Shown: positions 46,568-57,052 of the stretch, one piece after another
Numbering within the stretch: position 1 is the first letter of the stretch
Layout: each line of letters starts with the position of its first letter
NCBI GenBank assembly: GCA_032622095.1
Contig: CP136066.1
Coordinates: forward strand, 91,223,319 to 91,287,318
Direction: 5' to 3'
Length of the DNA: 64,000 bases
DNA from: Siphonodentalium dalli
Taxonomy: Eukaryota > Mollusca > Scaphopoda > Gadilida > Siphonodentaliidae
The notes under the pieces: model-generated
The model's input: the letters and a program-made list of their open reading frames with translations, nothing else
The model's database searches: none
What the model was told of the DNA's origin: nothing
Made by a program: the position numbers and the translations under genes

Positions 46568-46953
46568 CAAGCCTGAGTTTAGTGTGCCTGTCATTTTCAG
46601 CATGAGGTCCCCAGAGGGTGAATTTAGTGACGCTTTCCGCACACTGAGCTAGCATCCCCAAATTCACCCTCTTTAGACCTCATTTTTCATGGCCTCATCT
46701 GCTATGGGAGACATAGACACAGATTGAAGTTCCCAAATGGTGAATATTGTGATATACACCCATTGGGAACCTCGATTATGCAATGCGTCGTCTGCCAATT
46801 TGAGGATAGAGAAACTAAACTAAAAAAGAAATACATGTAGTTTCTTTGTGAAGAAGTTTCTATAGAAATTTGATAATAAAGAAACTTTCCAGAGAAGATG
46901 AGCCCTAAGCAGACCTCATTCTGCAAATGGCAGGCACACTAAACTCAGGCTTG
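46568..46953. mobile_element. hAT-like MITE, family E copy 1
   Basis: Termini CAAGCCTGAGTTTAGTGTGC and its mirror form 33-bp inverted repeats with two mismatches. The 8 bases outside, ATATACTG and GTATATTG, agree in 6 of 8, consistent with an aged hAT target duplication. Internal GAGGTCCCCAGAGGGTGAAT is shared with copies at 51684, 56638 and 57871. Lies in intron 2. Confidence 0.75.
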
Positions 46954-46984
46954 GTATATTGGATTGACCTCATCCATACGTCAT

Positions 46985-47870
46985 TCCGTCTGGACATCTA
47001 CCTGTATCCCTCCGTTTTTCCATACGTCTGTCCGGTCAGATCTATCAAACACCAATTTGTCAGATCTGAATGAAATATGGTATGGATGTTCACTACTATG
47101 AGGGCATTCAACGGAGTGTTCAATCGTTTTTTCCTGAATTTCAGTTTTAGAGTTATTCATCTTTGTTTATCTGTAAATATATTTTTTTTGTCCATCCGAG
47201 CAGTTATCTCCACCACCGTTTGACGAATCTCATTGAAATTTGATATGGATGTTCACTACTATGAGGGTATTCAACAGAGTGTTCAATCGGTTTTTCCGGA
47301 TTTGCCATTCAAGAGTTATTCATCTTTGTTTATCTGGAAATGTTGTTTTTTGTTTGTACGAGCAGATCTTTATCACCACCAGTTGACAAATCGCAATGAA
47401 GTTTGGTATGGATGAGGGAAATCAATTGAGTGTTCAATCATTTTATCGAGTGTTCAATCGTTTTTTTCCAGTTTTACATTCTAGACTTATTCATCTTTGT
47501 AGATTTGGATGTGTTGGTTTTTTGTCCGTATCTCCACCACCAATTGATGGATTTCAATGAAGTTTGGTATGGATGTTCACTAATATGACAGCAATCAGGG
47601 CTCAAATTACTAGTTACTGGATTAGCATCGCAATATGCAATGCAGTTTCCAATTTCTTCTAACCAAATTGCAATGAAAAAAATGTATTGGTAGGGAATGC
47701 TATACAAAATCTGTGCAGTGCTGAAAAATGCAAAAAATTAATCACCCCCTGATGTCAATCAATTGAGTGTTCAATCATCTTGTTCATGTAATCCATTTTA
47801 CAGTTATCTATCTGTTTATATGAAAATGATGGGTGTTTTTACCCATCCAAGCAGATATCTCGCCCATACT
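46985..47870 (+). repeat. tandem core repeat, about 155-165 bp units
   Basis: Units share TGGTATGGATGTTCACTACTA, GAGTGTTCAATCG and AGAGTTATTCATCTTTGTTT at about 47085, 47245, 47405 and 47565, with a 150-bp interruption near 47590-47760. Located in intron 2. Confidence 0.75.
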
Positions 47871-48109
47871 TTGTTTCATATTGAATTAAATTTATTAGCT
47901 CACAATAATAATTAACATTTTGCTAAATACTAGTATTATTGATGATATAACAAGATGGGAATGGGAAACAGGTGCAATCAAAAAGGAAGAGTGTATGTTG
48001 GTGATAAGCTCAGTATTTAGTTTCACCATAGTCATAGGCTTTGGTAGGCTAACGATGTACATGTATATGATTGTCCCCCAAATATTTTTTTTGGGACTAT
48101 TAAAATAAC

Positions 48110-48330
48110 CGGCTTCTGTCTGTCCGTCCCTCTTACCCTCTGTCCATTTTATTTTGGGCTATCGGATCAAAATCAGATTTGGTATCTTTGTTTATCAGCT
48201 CAAAACACAGGTCAAGTTCGAATATGGGTTCAGCCAGCGCAATTTTGCCGGAGTTATGACCCCTTATCGAATCAGGATCGCCTTAGCGCTATTTATCAAA
48301 TATTACCAAACAGGTTGGACAAAGTGCATA
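48110..48330 (-). repeat. fragment related to the 890-1737 repeat, inverted
   Basis: Contains GGAGTTATGACCCCTTAT and CACAGGTCAAGTTCGAATAT, which read in reverse complement resemble the GGGGCATAACTC and AACTTGACCTGT phrases of the first array. CTGTCTGTCCGTCC lies at its edge. Confidence 0.55.
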
Positions 48331-49023
48331 CACAACAATGGGTATGTAATAAAGTCATGTGACCAGTTTCAGGATATCCCAGTGAGTTTTTCCCTGGAGC
48401 TTATTCACAATTTATTTCCTTACCCGCACACTCTATCACCAAGATATAATGGTATCTCAACACCTCAACCAGTGGATTTTTTTCCACCCCTTCATATGTG
48501 TAACTCCAACCACATGAGAAATATGGGTAAGGCCAACAATAAAAACCTCTTTGTTTCCGATACCCTGCCTGGCTGATATTTTCTTGCCTGCCTCAATTTT
48601 TGTTTTTCAATTTTCTCCAGAAGGCTAGTCTATAGTTACCTGTTAAGAGTGTCAATGTGAATATTTATCGTTTTTCTCAATCCCAAAAGAAAAACAAGTT
48701 GGTTATTAAGTTCAATGTTGGTAGAGATCTTACTGCAGAGTGAATGAATTGAAGGGACAGCATGTTTTTATCAAATGCTTGGCTCATATTCAATACACAT
48801 TGATCTACCATATTCCATGGGACCGTGACTACATTATTATATCGCTAACAGCTGTAAGGTTTTAAAGAAAAACAAATCCCTAGCTGCCTGTCTGGAAAAT
48901 TATCCCAATGTTATTGGAAACAGAGAAGTTTTTTGTTTTGGCCTAAGAAGGGCTTTTAGTAAAATATTTATCTTCTGGATAAAGTTACATGTGTGACTCA
49001 TGTGAATACCATCTTATTTTCAG

Positions 49024-50254
49024 AGGCTGTGCATTGAAAGATGATGTGATGCCATGGAAGTCGGAGGGCACTATGTTTATGGATGCTGACAACTCAGTTA
49101 AACTCATGGTCGCACCCAAGTTAGAATCTCAGTATAACACGTCCGACAACAAAACAATGTTAAGCATTGGGCAGAATGAAATATGTGATACCCAAAGTGA
49201 AGGACGACTACTTGATAGTAACACACTCACAGATACCTGTGAACCACCTGAATTTGTGTGCGGTATGTGCTTTGATGAATACGATGATGGTGGTTCTCTT
49301 GTAGATCACATTGAGACACATCACACAGTGATGAATCCCAGCCTGTTACAACCTCATCTTGTTGATTTGCCAAATTTTGATGCAGATAACAATATGAATT
49401 CAGAACAGCAGCATTCGCAGGGCACGAACAATACCGGTAAGTCATTTATAGATGACAAATGCTCTTACAATAGTGTGGAATTACATAAAACAATCAGCGC
49501 AGAAAGTATCAAATCTGAACAAAACACTGGGACACAAACTTTAAATCCAAGTGATGATTCCGATGGAGCGAGTGATGGCGAATGTGAACTTTCTGATGGA
49601 GATTCCAACAAAACAAGTGGTGTACAATCTATAGCAACTGACAATTCAAACACACAAGTTCAGGATACACTGCAGGTGGATCTAGTCTCAGGTAACAAGA
49701 ATACCAATTCATGTTGCATATGTGGATATAGTTTTTCACGATCTTATATAAATTCCAAAGGGAACGTTGACTCTTGTGGTAAGAGTAAATGCAGATTGAA
49801 ACCAAATTTGTTAGAATTTTACAATCGGTTGTGTGTTCACAGAATTCTTGGAGTTACGAGAACCTTTTTCCACCCTGATTACAGCATTTGTACTTCTTGT
49901 CATCGTTGCGTGCTGCGAGTCGATAGACATCGCTCTACCTTGAATGAAGTAGAAAATGAACTGAGGGAAAGGCTCAAGGCACGCCATACTGATAAGAATA
50001 CAGATGCGGCATGGGTCATACGAAAACGCTCAAAAAAATTAAAGCTTGCTGAAAAGCAAGCACAGGAGAGCAAGGAAAGAATGTTTACAGTGCTGCCAAT
50101 ACCGAATAATTATAAGACGCTGGCACCAAAAGGAACCCCTCCCACACCAGCTCCATTTGTCAGAAAAGATCCAGCTAAATTTATACGAGTATCGATCAAC
50201 CCTGGCCACCCAATTCTCCCAAAAAACTTGTCTAGTCTACCTAATTCAACTTGA
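49024..50254 (+). CDS. host gene exon 3: C2H2 finger and Cys-rich cluster
   Basis: The acceptor is CATCTTATTTTCAG|. The first base completes the split Arg codon from exon 2, then 409 codons run to TGA 50252-50254. Together the three exons give 563 residues. Early in the exon is a C2H2 finger (FVCGMCFDEYDDGG..DHIETHH: C-x2-C-x12-H-x3-H). A long acidic, Asn/Ser-rich disordered stretch follows, then a Cys-rich cluster (CCICGYSFSRS, CGKSKC, CVHRILGV, FHPDYSICTSCHRC) that could bind one or two zincs in a ZAD-like or treble-clef manner. Next comes a basic helix (NELRERLKARH, IRKRSKKLKLAEKQAQE) and a Pro-rich tail. Likely a nuclear DNA- or RNA-binding protein; family not identified. Confidence 0.75.
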
Positions 50255-50462
50255 TACTAGAGTGGGATCAGGTCTTTATTCTGACTGTTCAGTATTCTAA
50301 ATTTTTCTTCAAAAGTATCAAAATTTTCTTTAGGCACCTGCATGGGTTAAGAACCCATCCTACAACTTTATTCACCATAATGAATTTTATTTTTTAATTG
50401 TGTTGCTCCGTCTATGATCATGATGACTTAATTAGATAACAAGCATGTTGTGCTGAAAATAG

Positions 50463-50886
50463 TTAAAGGCACGGGTGGCGTTCATTGCAGAAATATTCAT
50501 ATTTGTTCAAATCGCCATCAACAGAAGGAATAATAAAATATATACAGTTTTGTTCATATGCCAAACATAATCAGCACTTAAATAGAATATTGTCGTCGTG
50601 CTCGTGTTACAGAAGTTGTGCTTCTGTTTACATAATACAGCGCAATTCTATTGGTTAATCACACACAAATTATATAAACGCTCTTTATTATTTCCATATC
50701 AGGAAAACAGTAACAAATAACGCTCTTTATGTTTACCATATCCGGATCTAAACAAAAGCCAGGTAACATAACGTTTTTTCCTTTTGTTTACATAACAAAG
50801 GAAAAAAAGTTACAATAACATACTGTTTATGCCATATTTCGGATTAGTATAACATACCCGCACGCCAATGCTGCCCATATCTTTAA
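50463..50886. mobile_element. TTAA MITE, family A copy 3
   Basis: TTAAAGGCACGGGTGGCG at the left, and a right end with CTTTAA (TTAA 50883-50886). It shares AATCACACACAAATTATATA-type and CGCTCTTTATGTTTACCAT phrases with copy 1. Lies 210 bp after the host gene stop codon. Confidence 0.75.
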
Positions 50887-50938
50887 TGGTAGAGTATTTT
50901 GTTTTGCTTTGTCCTTAGTCTCATTCTGTTTCACTTTT

Positions 50939-51480
50939 TAGCTCATCTTGACAAAGTCAAGCTTGGGCTATTGCCATGGGTTGGCATCTGTCGTCTGTCC
51001 GAACTTGCATCCATCGTGGCGTCCATGCATCCGTCAACAATTTCGTTTGCACACCCTACACGCCACATTCCTTATCCAATCGTCACCAAAATTCATGTTC
51101 GGGGTGACCTCTAGATGGGAGCCATCAATATTTACTAAAATTCATTGAAAAACATGGGCACCAGCAGCCATCTTGGGTTTCAAATTTGATTCCATTGGGA
51201 CACCCTGCAGTCCGCATTTATCGGAGAAATGTTTTGAAACTTTACAGGCATGTTTAGGATCACCTCTAGATGGGAGCTATAAAATTGGAATTTTTTTTGG
51301 TGAAAAATATGGACAGCGGCTGCCATCTTGGATTTTACTCTTTGCATGACTAAATTCTTTGGCACACTCTACAGGCCTCATCCCTCATCCGATCATCACA
51401 AAATTCATTGAAATACATGGCCATCAGCAGGCATCTTGGATTTTACTCTTTGCATGACTAAATCGTACATGCTACATCCC
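50939..51480 (+). mobile_element. hairpin-start core-repeat element, family TAGCTCATCTTGAC
   Basis: Begins with arms TAGCTCATCTTGAC and GTCAAGCTTGGGCTA around AAA (50939-50970), then ATTGCCATGGGTTGGC and CGTCAACAATTTCG. Core units carry GCCATCTTGGATTTTACTC and TTTGCATGACTAAAT. The 3' end is not clear. Confidence 0.75.
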
Positions 51481-51683
51481 AAAATATCGCCACAGTGTTG
51501 AGTATTTTGCTCATTGCTCACTATTTACGCGCTGTTTATAAACAAACGCTCCACTCACACCAAGTGTGTTTTGTGGATACTATGTGTTTTGTGGATACTA
51601 ATTTAAATTTAATTTAAAATTCAGTCAGGCTAGCAAAAACTCCATTGGATTCTGTCCAGAAGTTATTATATGGACATGTGCCG

Positions 51684-52508
51684 TCCAGGCCTCAAAAATG
51701 GTGCCAGACATTTGCAGAATGAGGTTCCCAGAGGGTGAATTTAGTTATGCTACCCCGCACAGTGGGCTTGGTCACCAATTTCATCCTCTGGGGACCTCAT
51801 TCTGCATGGCGTCAGCTGCTATGGGAGACCTAGACCTAGACTCAAGATTTAAGTTTCCAGAAGATGGTGATATGCACTCATTGGGCACCTTGATTATGCA
51901 TTATCGTCAGACATTTTGTGGAAAGAAAAACTTAATTAACCCTTTACCCAACAAACCGACCAAAACCGGTCAAATAAAGCTTCAACAGCCTAAAATATCT
52001 TCGGTCTGTCTCAATAGAACCATACAAATATGGGTATCATTGGAACCGGCTCCTTGACCACATTGTGATAGTAACAGTTATGCCCTGTGCCAATGCATTC
52101 TCTTATATATGCGAGTCGACCATAGGTCGCCTCGCATATATAAGAGAATGCATTGGCCTAAAAAAAATCTTTTTTTAACACTTTTTACCATTTTTTCTTA
52201 TATTCTTTAACAATTTTATAATTTTTAATGTGTTAAGCCAATGCATTCTCTTATATATGTGAGGCGACCTATGGTCGACTCGCATATATAAGAGAATGCA
52301 TTGGCACAGGGCCCTTCTGTTGGGTAAAGGGTTAAAAAAGAAAGAGAAACTTTCTCAAGAAACTAAAACACTTGTTAATTGATAATAATGATACTTTCAA
52401 GAGAAGATGGGGCCTAAGAAGAATGAGGTTCCCTGCAGAATAGCATCACTAAATTCATCCTCTGGGGACCTCATTCTGCAAATGTCAGACACACTATTTC
52501 CAGGCTTG
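51684..52508. mobile_element. hAT-like MITE, family E copy 2, split by a TTAA MITE
   Basis: Left CCAGACATTTGCAGAATGAG and right CTCATTCTGCAAATGTCAGA are inverted, as in copy 1. The body matches 46568-46953, but is interrupted at 51936-52335 by an unrelated TTAA-flanked element. Confidence 0.7.
51936..52335. mobile_element. piggyBac-like TTAA MITE, 400 bp, palindromic
   Basis: Perfect ends TTAACCCTTTACCCAACA and TGTTGGGTAAAGGGTTAA, with TTAA at both edges. CCC at the terminus plus a TTAA target is the piggyBac pattern. Each half holds its own hairpin (52089-52157 and 52237-52305, arms with CCAATGCATTCTCTTATATA), and the halves mirror each other through GTGCCAATGC / GCATTGGCAC. Confidence 0.85.
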
Positions 52509-52610
52509 GTCATATGGTCAAATGCAAGTTTGGCCTGGGTATATCATAAATGTTGTGTTTCACCATTTCACCAGATGTCTCTATAATAAATGATATACAT
52601 GTACCCAAAC

Positions 52611-53030
52611 TTAAAGGTACTCAATCCGATTAAGCAGCCCTCAATTACTATTTATTTGGCTTCGGGGTTAAATAATATTTGAATCGAGTCGAGGAACCCA
52701 TCCATCAAAGCTCAGAGTGATCAGATATCAATTTTTAAAATCTATTATTTTTCACTACCTGGAATATTTAGTGGCCCAGTAAAAGTTGACGGGAAGACCA
52801 AATAGCGGATGAAGATAGATAACTCTAAAATCAAGTGGCTTTTTGTGTCAAATATTTGACAAACCAGCAAAATTTTATTGCACAAAATGTTGATAAATAG
52901 CAGGTTTTAGACAATTTTATACTAGAGTTGACTGTGGTTAGCATTATTTTTTGGCAATTAATCGATTCTGATAACTGAAGCGGCATTTAAAAAAAAATGT
53001 TGTTGTTGGAATCGGATTGAGCACCTTTAA
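52611..53030. mobile_element. TTAA MITE, family B copy 2 (full length)
   Basis: Ends TTAAAGGTACTCAATCCGAT and ATCGGATTGAGCACCTTTAA are inverted with one mismatch and carry TTAA. 420 bp, no coding frame. Short relative at 40716. Confidence 0.85.
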
Positions 53031-53284
53031 CACCTGTCAGTAATAGCTGACCTTTGGACAGATTTAAAATTGAATATGAAACCTTGATTCAGTGTTTAAA
53101 ATACTATTGTACTGGTATTGCTATTCAATAGTTTACAGTACTTTGGGTTTTTCGAAAGAAAGGTCCTACATTTTCTAAGTGCTTTCATAAAAAATAATTA
53201 TTTTGATACATTCCGAGTAACTCACCTTTTATATAAAGAACTCCACACCTCACTTCTGTACTTATTCATTGAATAATGTATCAA

Positions 53285-53365
53285 GTTATAATAAATAAAT
53301 AATCATTATCATAGCCGTAGACTATTTAAAGGTGTCTATGGCTATGATTAATTATATTTATTACA
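53285..53365. repeat. foldback around TATTTAAAG
   Basis: ATCATTATCATAGCCGTAGAC pairs with GTGTCTATGGCTATGATTAA, extended by AT-rich arms. The GTCTATGGCTATGATTA phrase recurs at 53817-53835. Confidence 0.65.
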
Positions 53366-53593
53366 CTCCTATGCGTGATTTCCATTTAAAACGCTGACAT
53401 TTAAATATGGTAATGTCACTAGTGAATTATGTCATTTTTCGTTACGTCATTTAGGTTACGTCGCTTACTGATCTTGACTGAAATTTTGGTGATTAATCTA
53501 TCTCCACATTGGGACTTTGATGCATTAATTATGTTTGTTTTTATCATATTTGGTGAACCAAATTGATGCAGAAGTGTAATAAATAGTCTTAAT

Positions 53594-53753
53594 AGAGTAA
53601 TCAATTAGTTCCCAGAATTACGTTAAATAATTCACTCGAGGTGAGAGACGTTTAGGTAAGAAACTTGTGCGCTAATGCACACTCGTTTCTTACCGACGTC
53701 TCTCGCCTCTCATGAATTATTTGACGTAATTCTCGGAACCAATTGATTACTCT
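53594..53753. mobile_element. long hairpin MITE, arms about 70 bp
   Basis: AGAGTAATCAATTAGTTCCC at the left is mirrored by GAACCAATTGATTACTCT at the right. The inner arms TTAGGTAAGAAAC and GTTTCTTACCGA surround about 20 bases. Arm identity is about 85-90%. Confidence 0.8.
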
Positions 53754-54186
53754 CTACATAACTCAACACATTATACACAATTACAGAATACTATTTAATT
53801 TTACAAAAGGGTGCATGTCTATGGCTATGATTATTTATATATATTTACATACTAAGTGTGATCATTACTAAATCCAGCATTCCGATTGGTCGGCGCCCAC
53901 GTGGCTAGTTGCAATTATTTTCTCGGTGAACGCGCAACAGCTCATAACTGCAGCCTCATAATTACATCGACACGTCATCAGTTTCGGAAAGAAGAACGCG
54001 TAATGTAATGGGCGCATTTGGACTCGCGCAGGATTGACTTAATACATCATCGGGTTTCAATATAAAGAGAAATTGTTCCTGTTAACTTTTGCCAAGGGTG
54101 CTATGGGATATTTTGGGCTTGTTTTGTCATGATATACTTTTCCGATTTAAATACATTTACAAAAGTGGCTTTTTCGCTATATGTAT

Positions 54187-54353
54187 ATAAATATAAGGAT
54201 TAACTGTCATTTAGACTGTTTTTATGGTGATGTAACCGTGAGGTAAGTGGTCATAACTTGTATTTAAAACCCTTCGGGTTTTACACAAGTTATGACCACT
54301 TACCTCACAGTTACATCTCCATAAAAACAGTCCACATGACAGTTAATACTTAT
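54187..54353. mobile_element. long hairpin MITE, arms about 75 bp
   Basis: GAGGTAAGTGGTCATAACTT and its complement flank a loop that itself folds as AAAACCC-TTC-GGGTTTT. The outer arms include ATTAACTGTCAT and ATGACAGTTAAT. Confidence 0.85.
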
Positions 54354-54465
54354 ATAACTCGATACATTATACACAATTACAGAATACAATTTAATTTTAC
54401 AAAATTATTTATCAGGGACAGCATAAGAATCGTCTACCTGCCATCCCCATGGATCAATAGCAGTG

Positions 54466-54845
54466 CATATACAAAAAATACTGTTAATGTTTTATCCAAG
54501 TTGGTCTTATTATGGAAGTGTATATACATGTGCAATAATATTGTTAATGTGTTTATCCCAGTTGGTCTTGTTATGGCAGTGTATATACAGTAATGCCGAA
54601 AATAATCGACTCCTTAACCACAGCAGAATTATGGGTAACTTTTCAGAAACTTTTTTAGTCGGAAATATGGCTTGTTGCCATTCGTCGGAAAGCTCTCACT
54701 ACAAGCCATATTTTGGACTAATTCCTGAAAATTTACCCATAATTCTGCTGTGGTTAAGGAGTCGATTATTTGGGGCATTACTGTACATTTACAATAATAC
54801 TGTTAATGTGTTTATCCAAGTTTGTCTTGTTATGTATGGTACATG
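54466..54845 (+). repeat. 60-bp tandem repeat, three units, interrupted by a MITE
   Basis: ATACTGTTAATGT and TTTATCCAAGTTGGTCTTGT recur at about 54478, 54538 and 54796. The second and third units are separated by the mariner-like palindrome at 54588-54783. Confidence 0.8.
54588..54783. mobile_element. mariner-like palindromic MITE, copy 3
   Basis: CAGTAATGCC and GGCATTACTG ends sit between TA dinucleotides (54586-54587 and 54784-54785). Arms as in 36628-36839 but with a shorter centre. It interrupts a tandem repeat, which confirms the insertion boundaries. Confidence 0.85.
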
Positions 54846-54919
54846 TGTAGTGCAAAAATTAATATATTAAACGTTTGTCTCTGAAGAAGAATAATGTATT
54901 TCATTCATCACTCGATTTT

Positions 54920-55300
54920 TAGCTCACCTGAGATGAAGTCTCCGGTGGAGCTATAGTCATCACTCCTCGTCTGTCCATCCGTCCATCAACAATTCTTTAA
55001 ACATCTTCTTCTCCCAATCCATAAGACCGATTGGGTTCATATTTGCTGTGGATGTTCCCTAGGTGACTAACATTCAGATTTGTTCAAATGAGGTCACTGG
55101 GTCAAATAGTTGCAAAGACAGGGCCATAACTCTTTCCCTCCATAGTATTTCTTAAAATTACTTCTTCTCTTGTATTATCGTGTCGAATGGGTTCATATTT
55201 TGTACGAAGGGTCCTTGGGTGACTGGGGTTCAGATTTGTTCAAATGAGGTCACTGGATCAAATGTGGGCAGAGCCAGGGACATAACTAAAAAAAAAAAAA
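54920..55300 (+). mobile_element. hairpin-start core-repeat element, family TAGCTCACC, copy 3
   Basis: TAGCTCACCTGAGATGAAGT then CTCCGGTGGAGCTATAG. The body has GGGTTCATATTTGCTGTGG and CAGATTTGTTCAAATGAGG units. Ends at an A14 run. Confidence 0.8.
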
Positions 55301-55440
55301 AATTCAGATTTAACTCCTTGCTCAATTTAAACACACAAAAGTTTTTATTATTAAAATCATGTTATTAAATTTGAAAAACTCTTCACCATTTTAACATCCT
55401 CAGAGTTATGAAACTTTAATCTTTAATGAAATCACAGAAA

Positions 55441-56362
55441 CCACACCGTATTACCGATCCGGATTACCACCGGTCACGATGCGGATCACTACCGGCTGTT
55501 TTGACAAAAGCGTGCCACGTGGCATCATTGTAGTTGGATCATTTTCGCCCTACATTCTGTGGAAGGTGTGAATTTTTTCTCCCTTCGTGTATAGGAGTAA
55601 CTGGGCTAGCGGAGGACGCCGATAAATCTGATAAGTATACAATATATGTTCACTTATTCTTATATTTGTAACGCATGTTTACCATTGTGTTTCATTATTT
55701 CGAGCAGTAGCTGATATGGATGGTTCATGTTTTATTTCTTTATGCGGTATTCTCGTGGTACGAAAAGATAGACCATTTACTAAGTCATTCGCCTAATGTA
55801 CACGTTTGTATGTTCGATTTGTGGCCATCTGGGACGTTTTGAACATAGATACCCATGAAATGAACGGGTACGGATCTGTACCGGCAGGTGATGCGGATGT
55901 GTACACAAAATAGTGAACGGTGCCGATCCGCATCCTGTTTTTTGGAACCCATGAGTATGGAAATCGATACTACGCGTTTAATTTACATTCAACTTGACAA
56001 ACCATATTGCCATTTTGTACAGTTATGGACATTCTTGTATACGCAACAGAAATAAGAGAAAATTCCATGCATTTGCATCATGTATTGTGCCAATGAAGAT
56101 AAATAATGGGCCACGTGCAACTAGATCCTAGTAACATATGCTACCTCTAAGGTTATCGTAGGCGATTATTTTATATTTTCTTGGCGTGGCCATTTTCTAA
56201 TGTATGTAAGAAAGACGGCGGCAACAAACTTTGTGTGGGTTACATTCAGATATATAATATAATTAACGTTTTAGTCGACCTACCGTTACACAAATTGCCA
56301 CTTTCAGCCGGTAGTGATCCGCATCGTGACCGGTGGTAATCCGGATCGGTAATACGGTGTGG
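55441..56362. mobile_element. 922-bp element with perfect 58-bp terminal inverted repeats
   Basis: Left 55441-55498 and right 56305-56362 are perfect reverse complements over 58 bases, beginning CCACACCGTATTACCGATCC. Flanks read GAAA and AAAC, so a 3-base AAA target duplication is possible. The interior has related GTACCGGCAGGTGATGCGG phrases but no transposase frame. Identical ends imply recent mobilisation by an enzyme encoded elsewhere. Confidence 0.9.
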
Positions 56363-56637
56363 AAACTTTCCATCACCCCTCCCCCACACATGACCCAGCC
56401 CCCCCCCACCCTGCCCACAACCAAAGCCCCTTCACCCCATATCATATCACAACTTACCTCTCACCAGAAGCAGTTATTACTAGTATACCTGCCAGAAGAC
56501 TCAGTCTGGTGGCTTCAGAAAGACAAAGTCAGGTCATTATTAAATTGAGATCAGAATGACAGATTAGAGATTAGAATGTTGTTGGCCAGGTTTGTGTAAA
56601 CAACACTAGCACTGGTGCTTGTTATAATCAAATTAAA

Positions 56638-56756
56638 ATTTAGTGTGTCTGACATTTGCAGAATGAGGTCCCCAGAGGGTGAATTTAGTGTTGCTACCCT
56701 GTACAGCAGGCTAGAATCACCAAATACACCATCCAGGGACCTCATTCTGCTTAGAA
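56638..56756. mobile_element. hAT-like MITE, family E copy 3 (short)
   Basis: GCAGAATGAGGTCCCCAGAG and GGGACCTCATTCTGC are inverted around GTGTTGCTACCC..GGCTAGAATCACC. The outer ends are partly lost. Confidence 0.7.
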
Positions 56757-56925
56757 ATCATCTTCTGGGAAGCATCTTGAGTATCAAATTGATATTTTGT
56801 TTTAGTTACTTTTTGACTTTTTCCCTTCTGATTAGTTTCTATGTCCCCTAATTTGCAGAAGATTAAATGCATAATTGAGGTGCTCAATGGATATGGCAAG
56901 CCGTTTTCACATTTTCGATTGATTT

Positions 56926-57052
56926 GGACTTAAGTCCAATAATTGGACTTAAGTGCAATTAATTGGACTTAAGTCCAATTCATTTGGACTTAATTCCAAA
57001 TCAATTCGCTAATTGGACTTAAGTCCAATTCATTTGGACTTAAGTCCAATTA
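56926..57052. repeat. array of the palindrome AATTGGACTTAAGTCCAATT
   Basis: About six full or half copies of GGACTTAAGTCC, each perfectly self-complementary, are spaced 18-25 bp apart with small ATT spacers. Confidence 0.85.

Noticed and set aside
48154-48576. 140-codon open frame before exon 3
   Set aside because: Its first half lies in a dispersed repeat fragment and it is not needed to join exons 2 and 3, which already agree in phase.
53880-54060. CCAAT-like and CACGTG motifs as a promoter
   Set aside because: No open frame or exon follows that I can support; short motifs of this kind are expected by chance.
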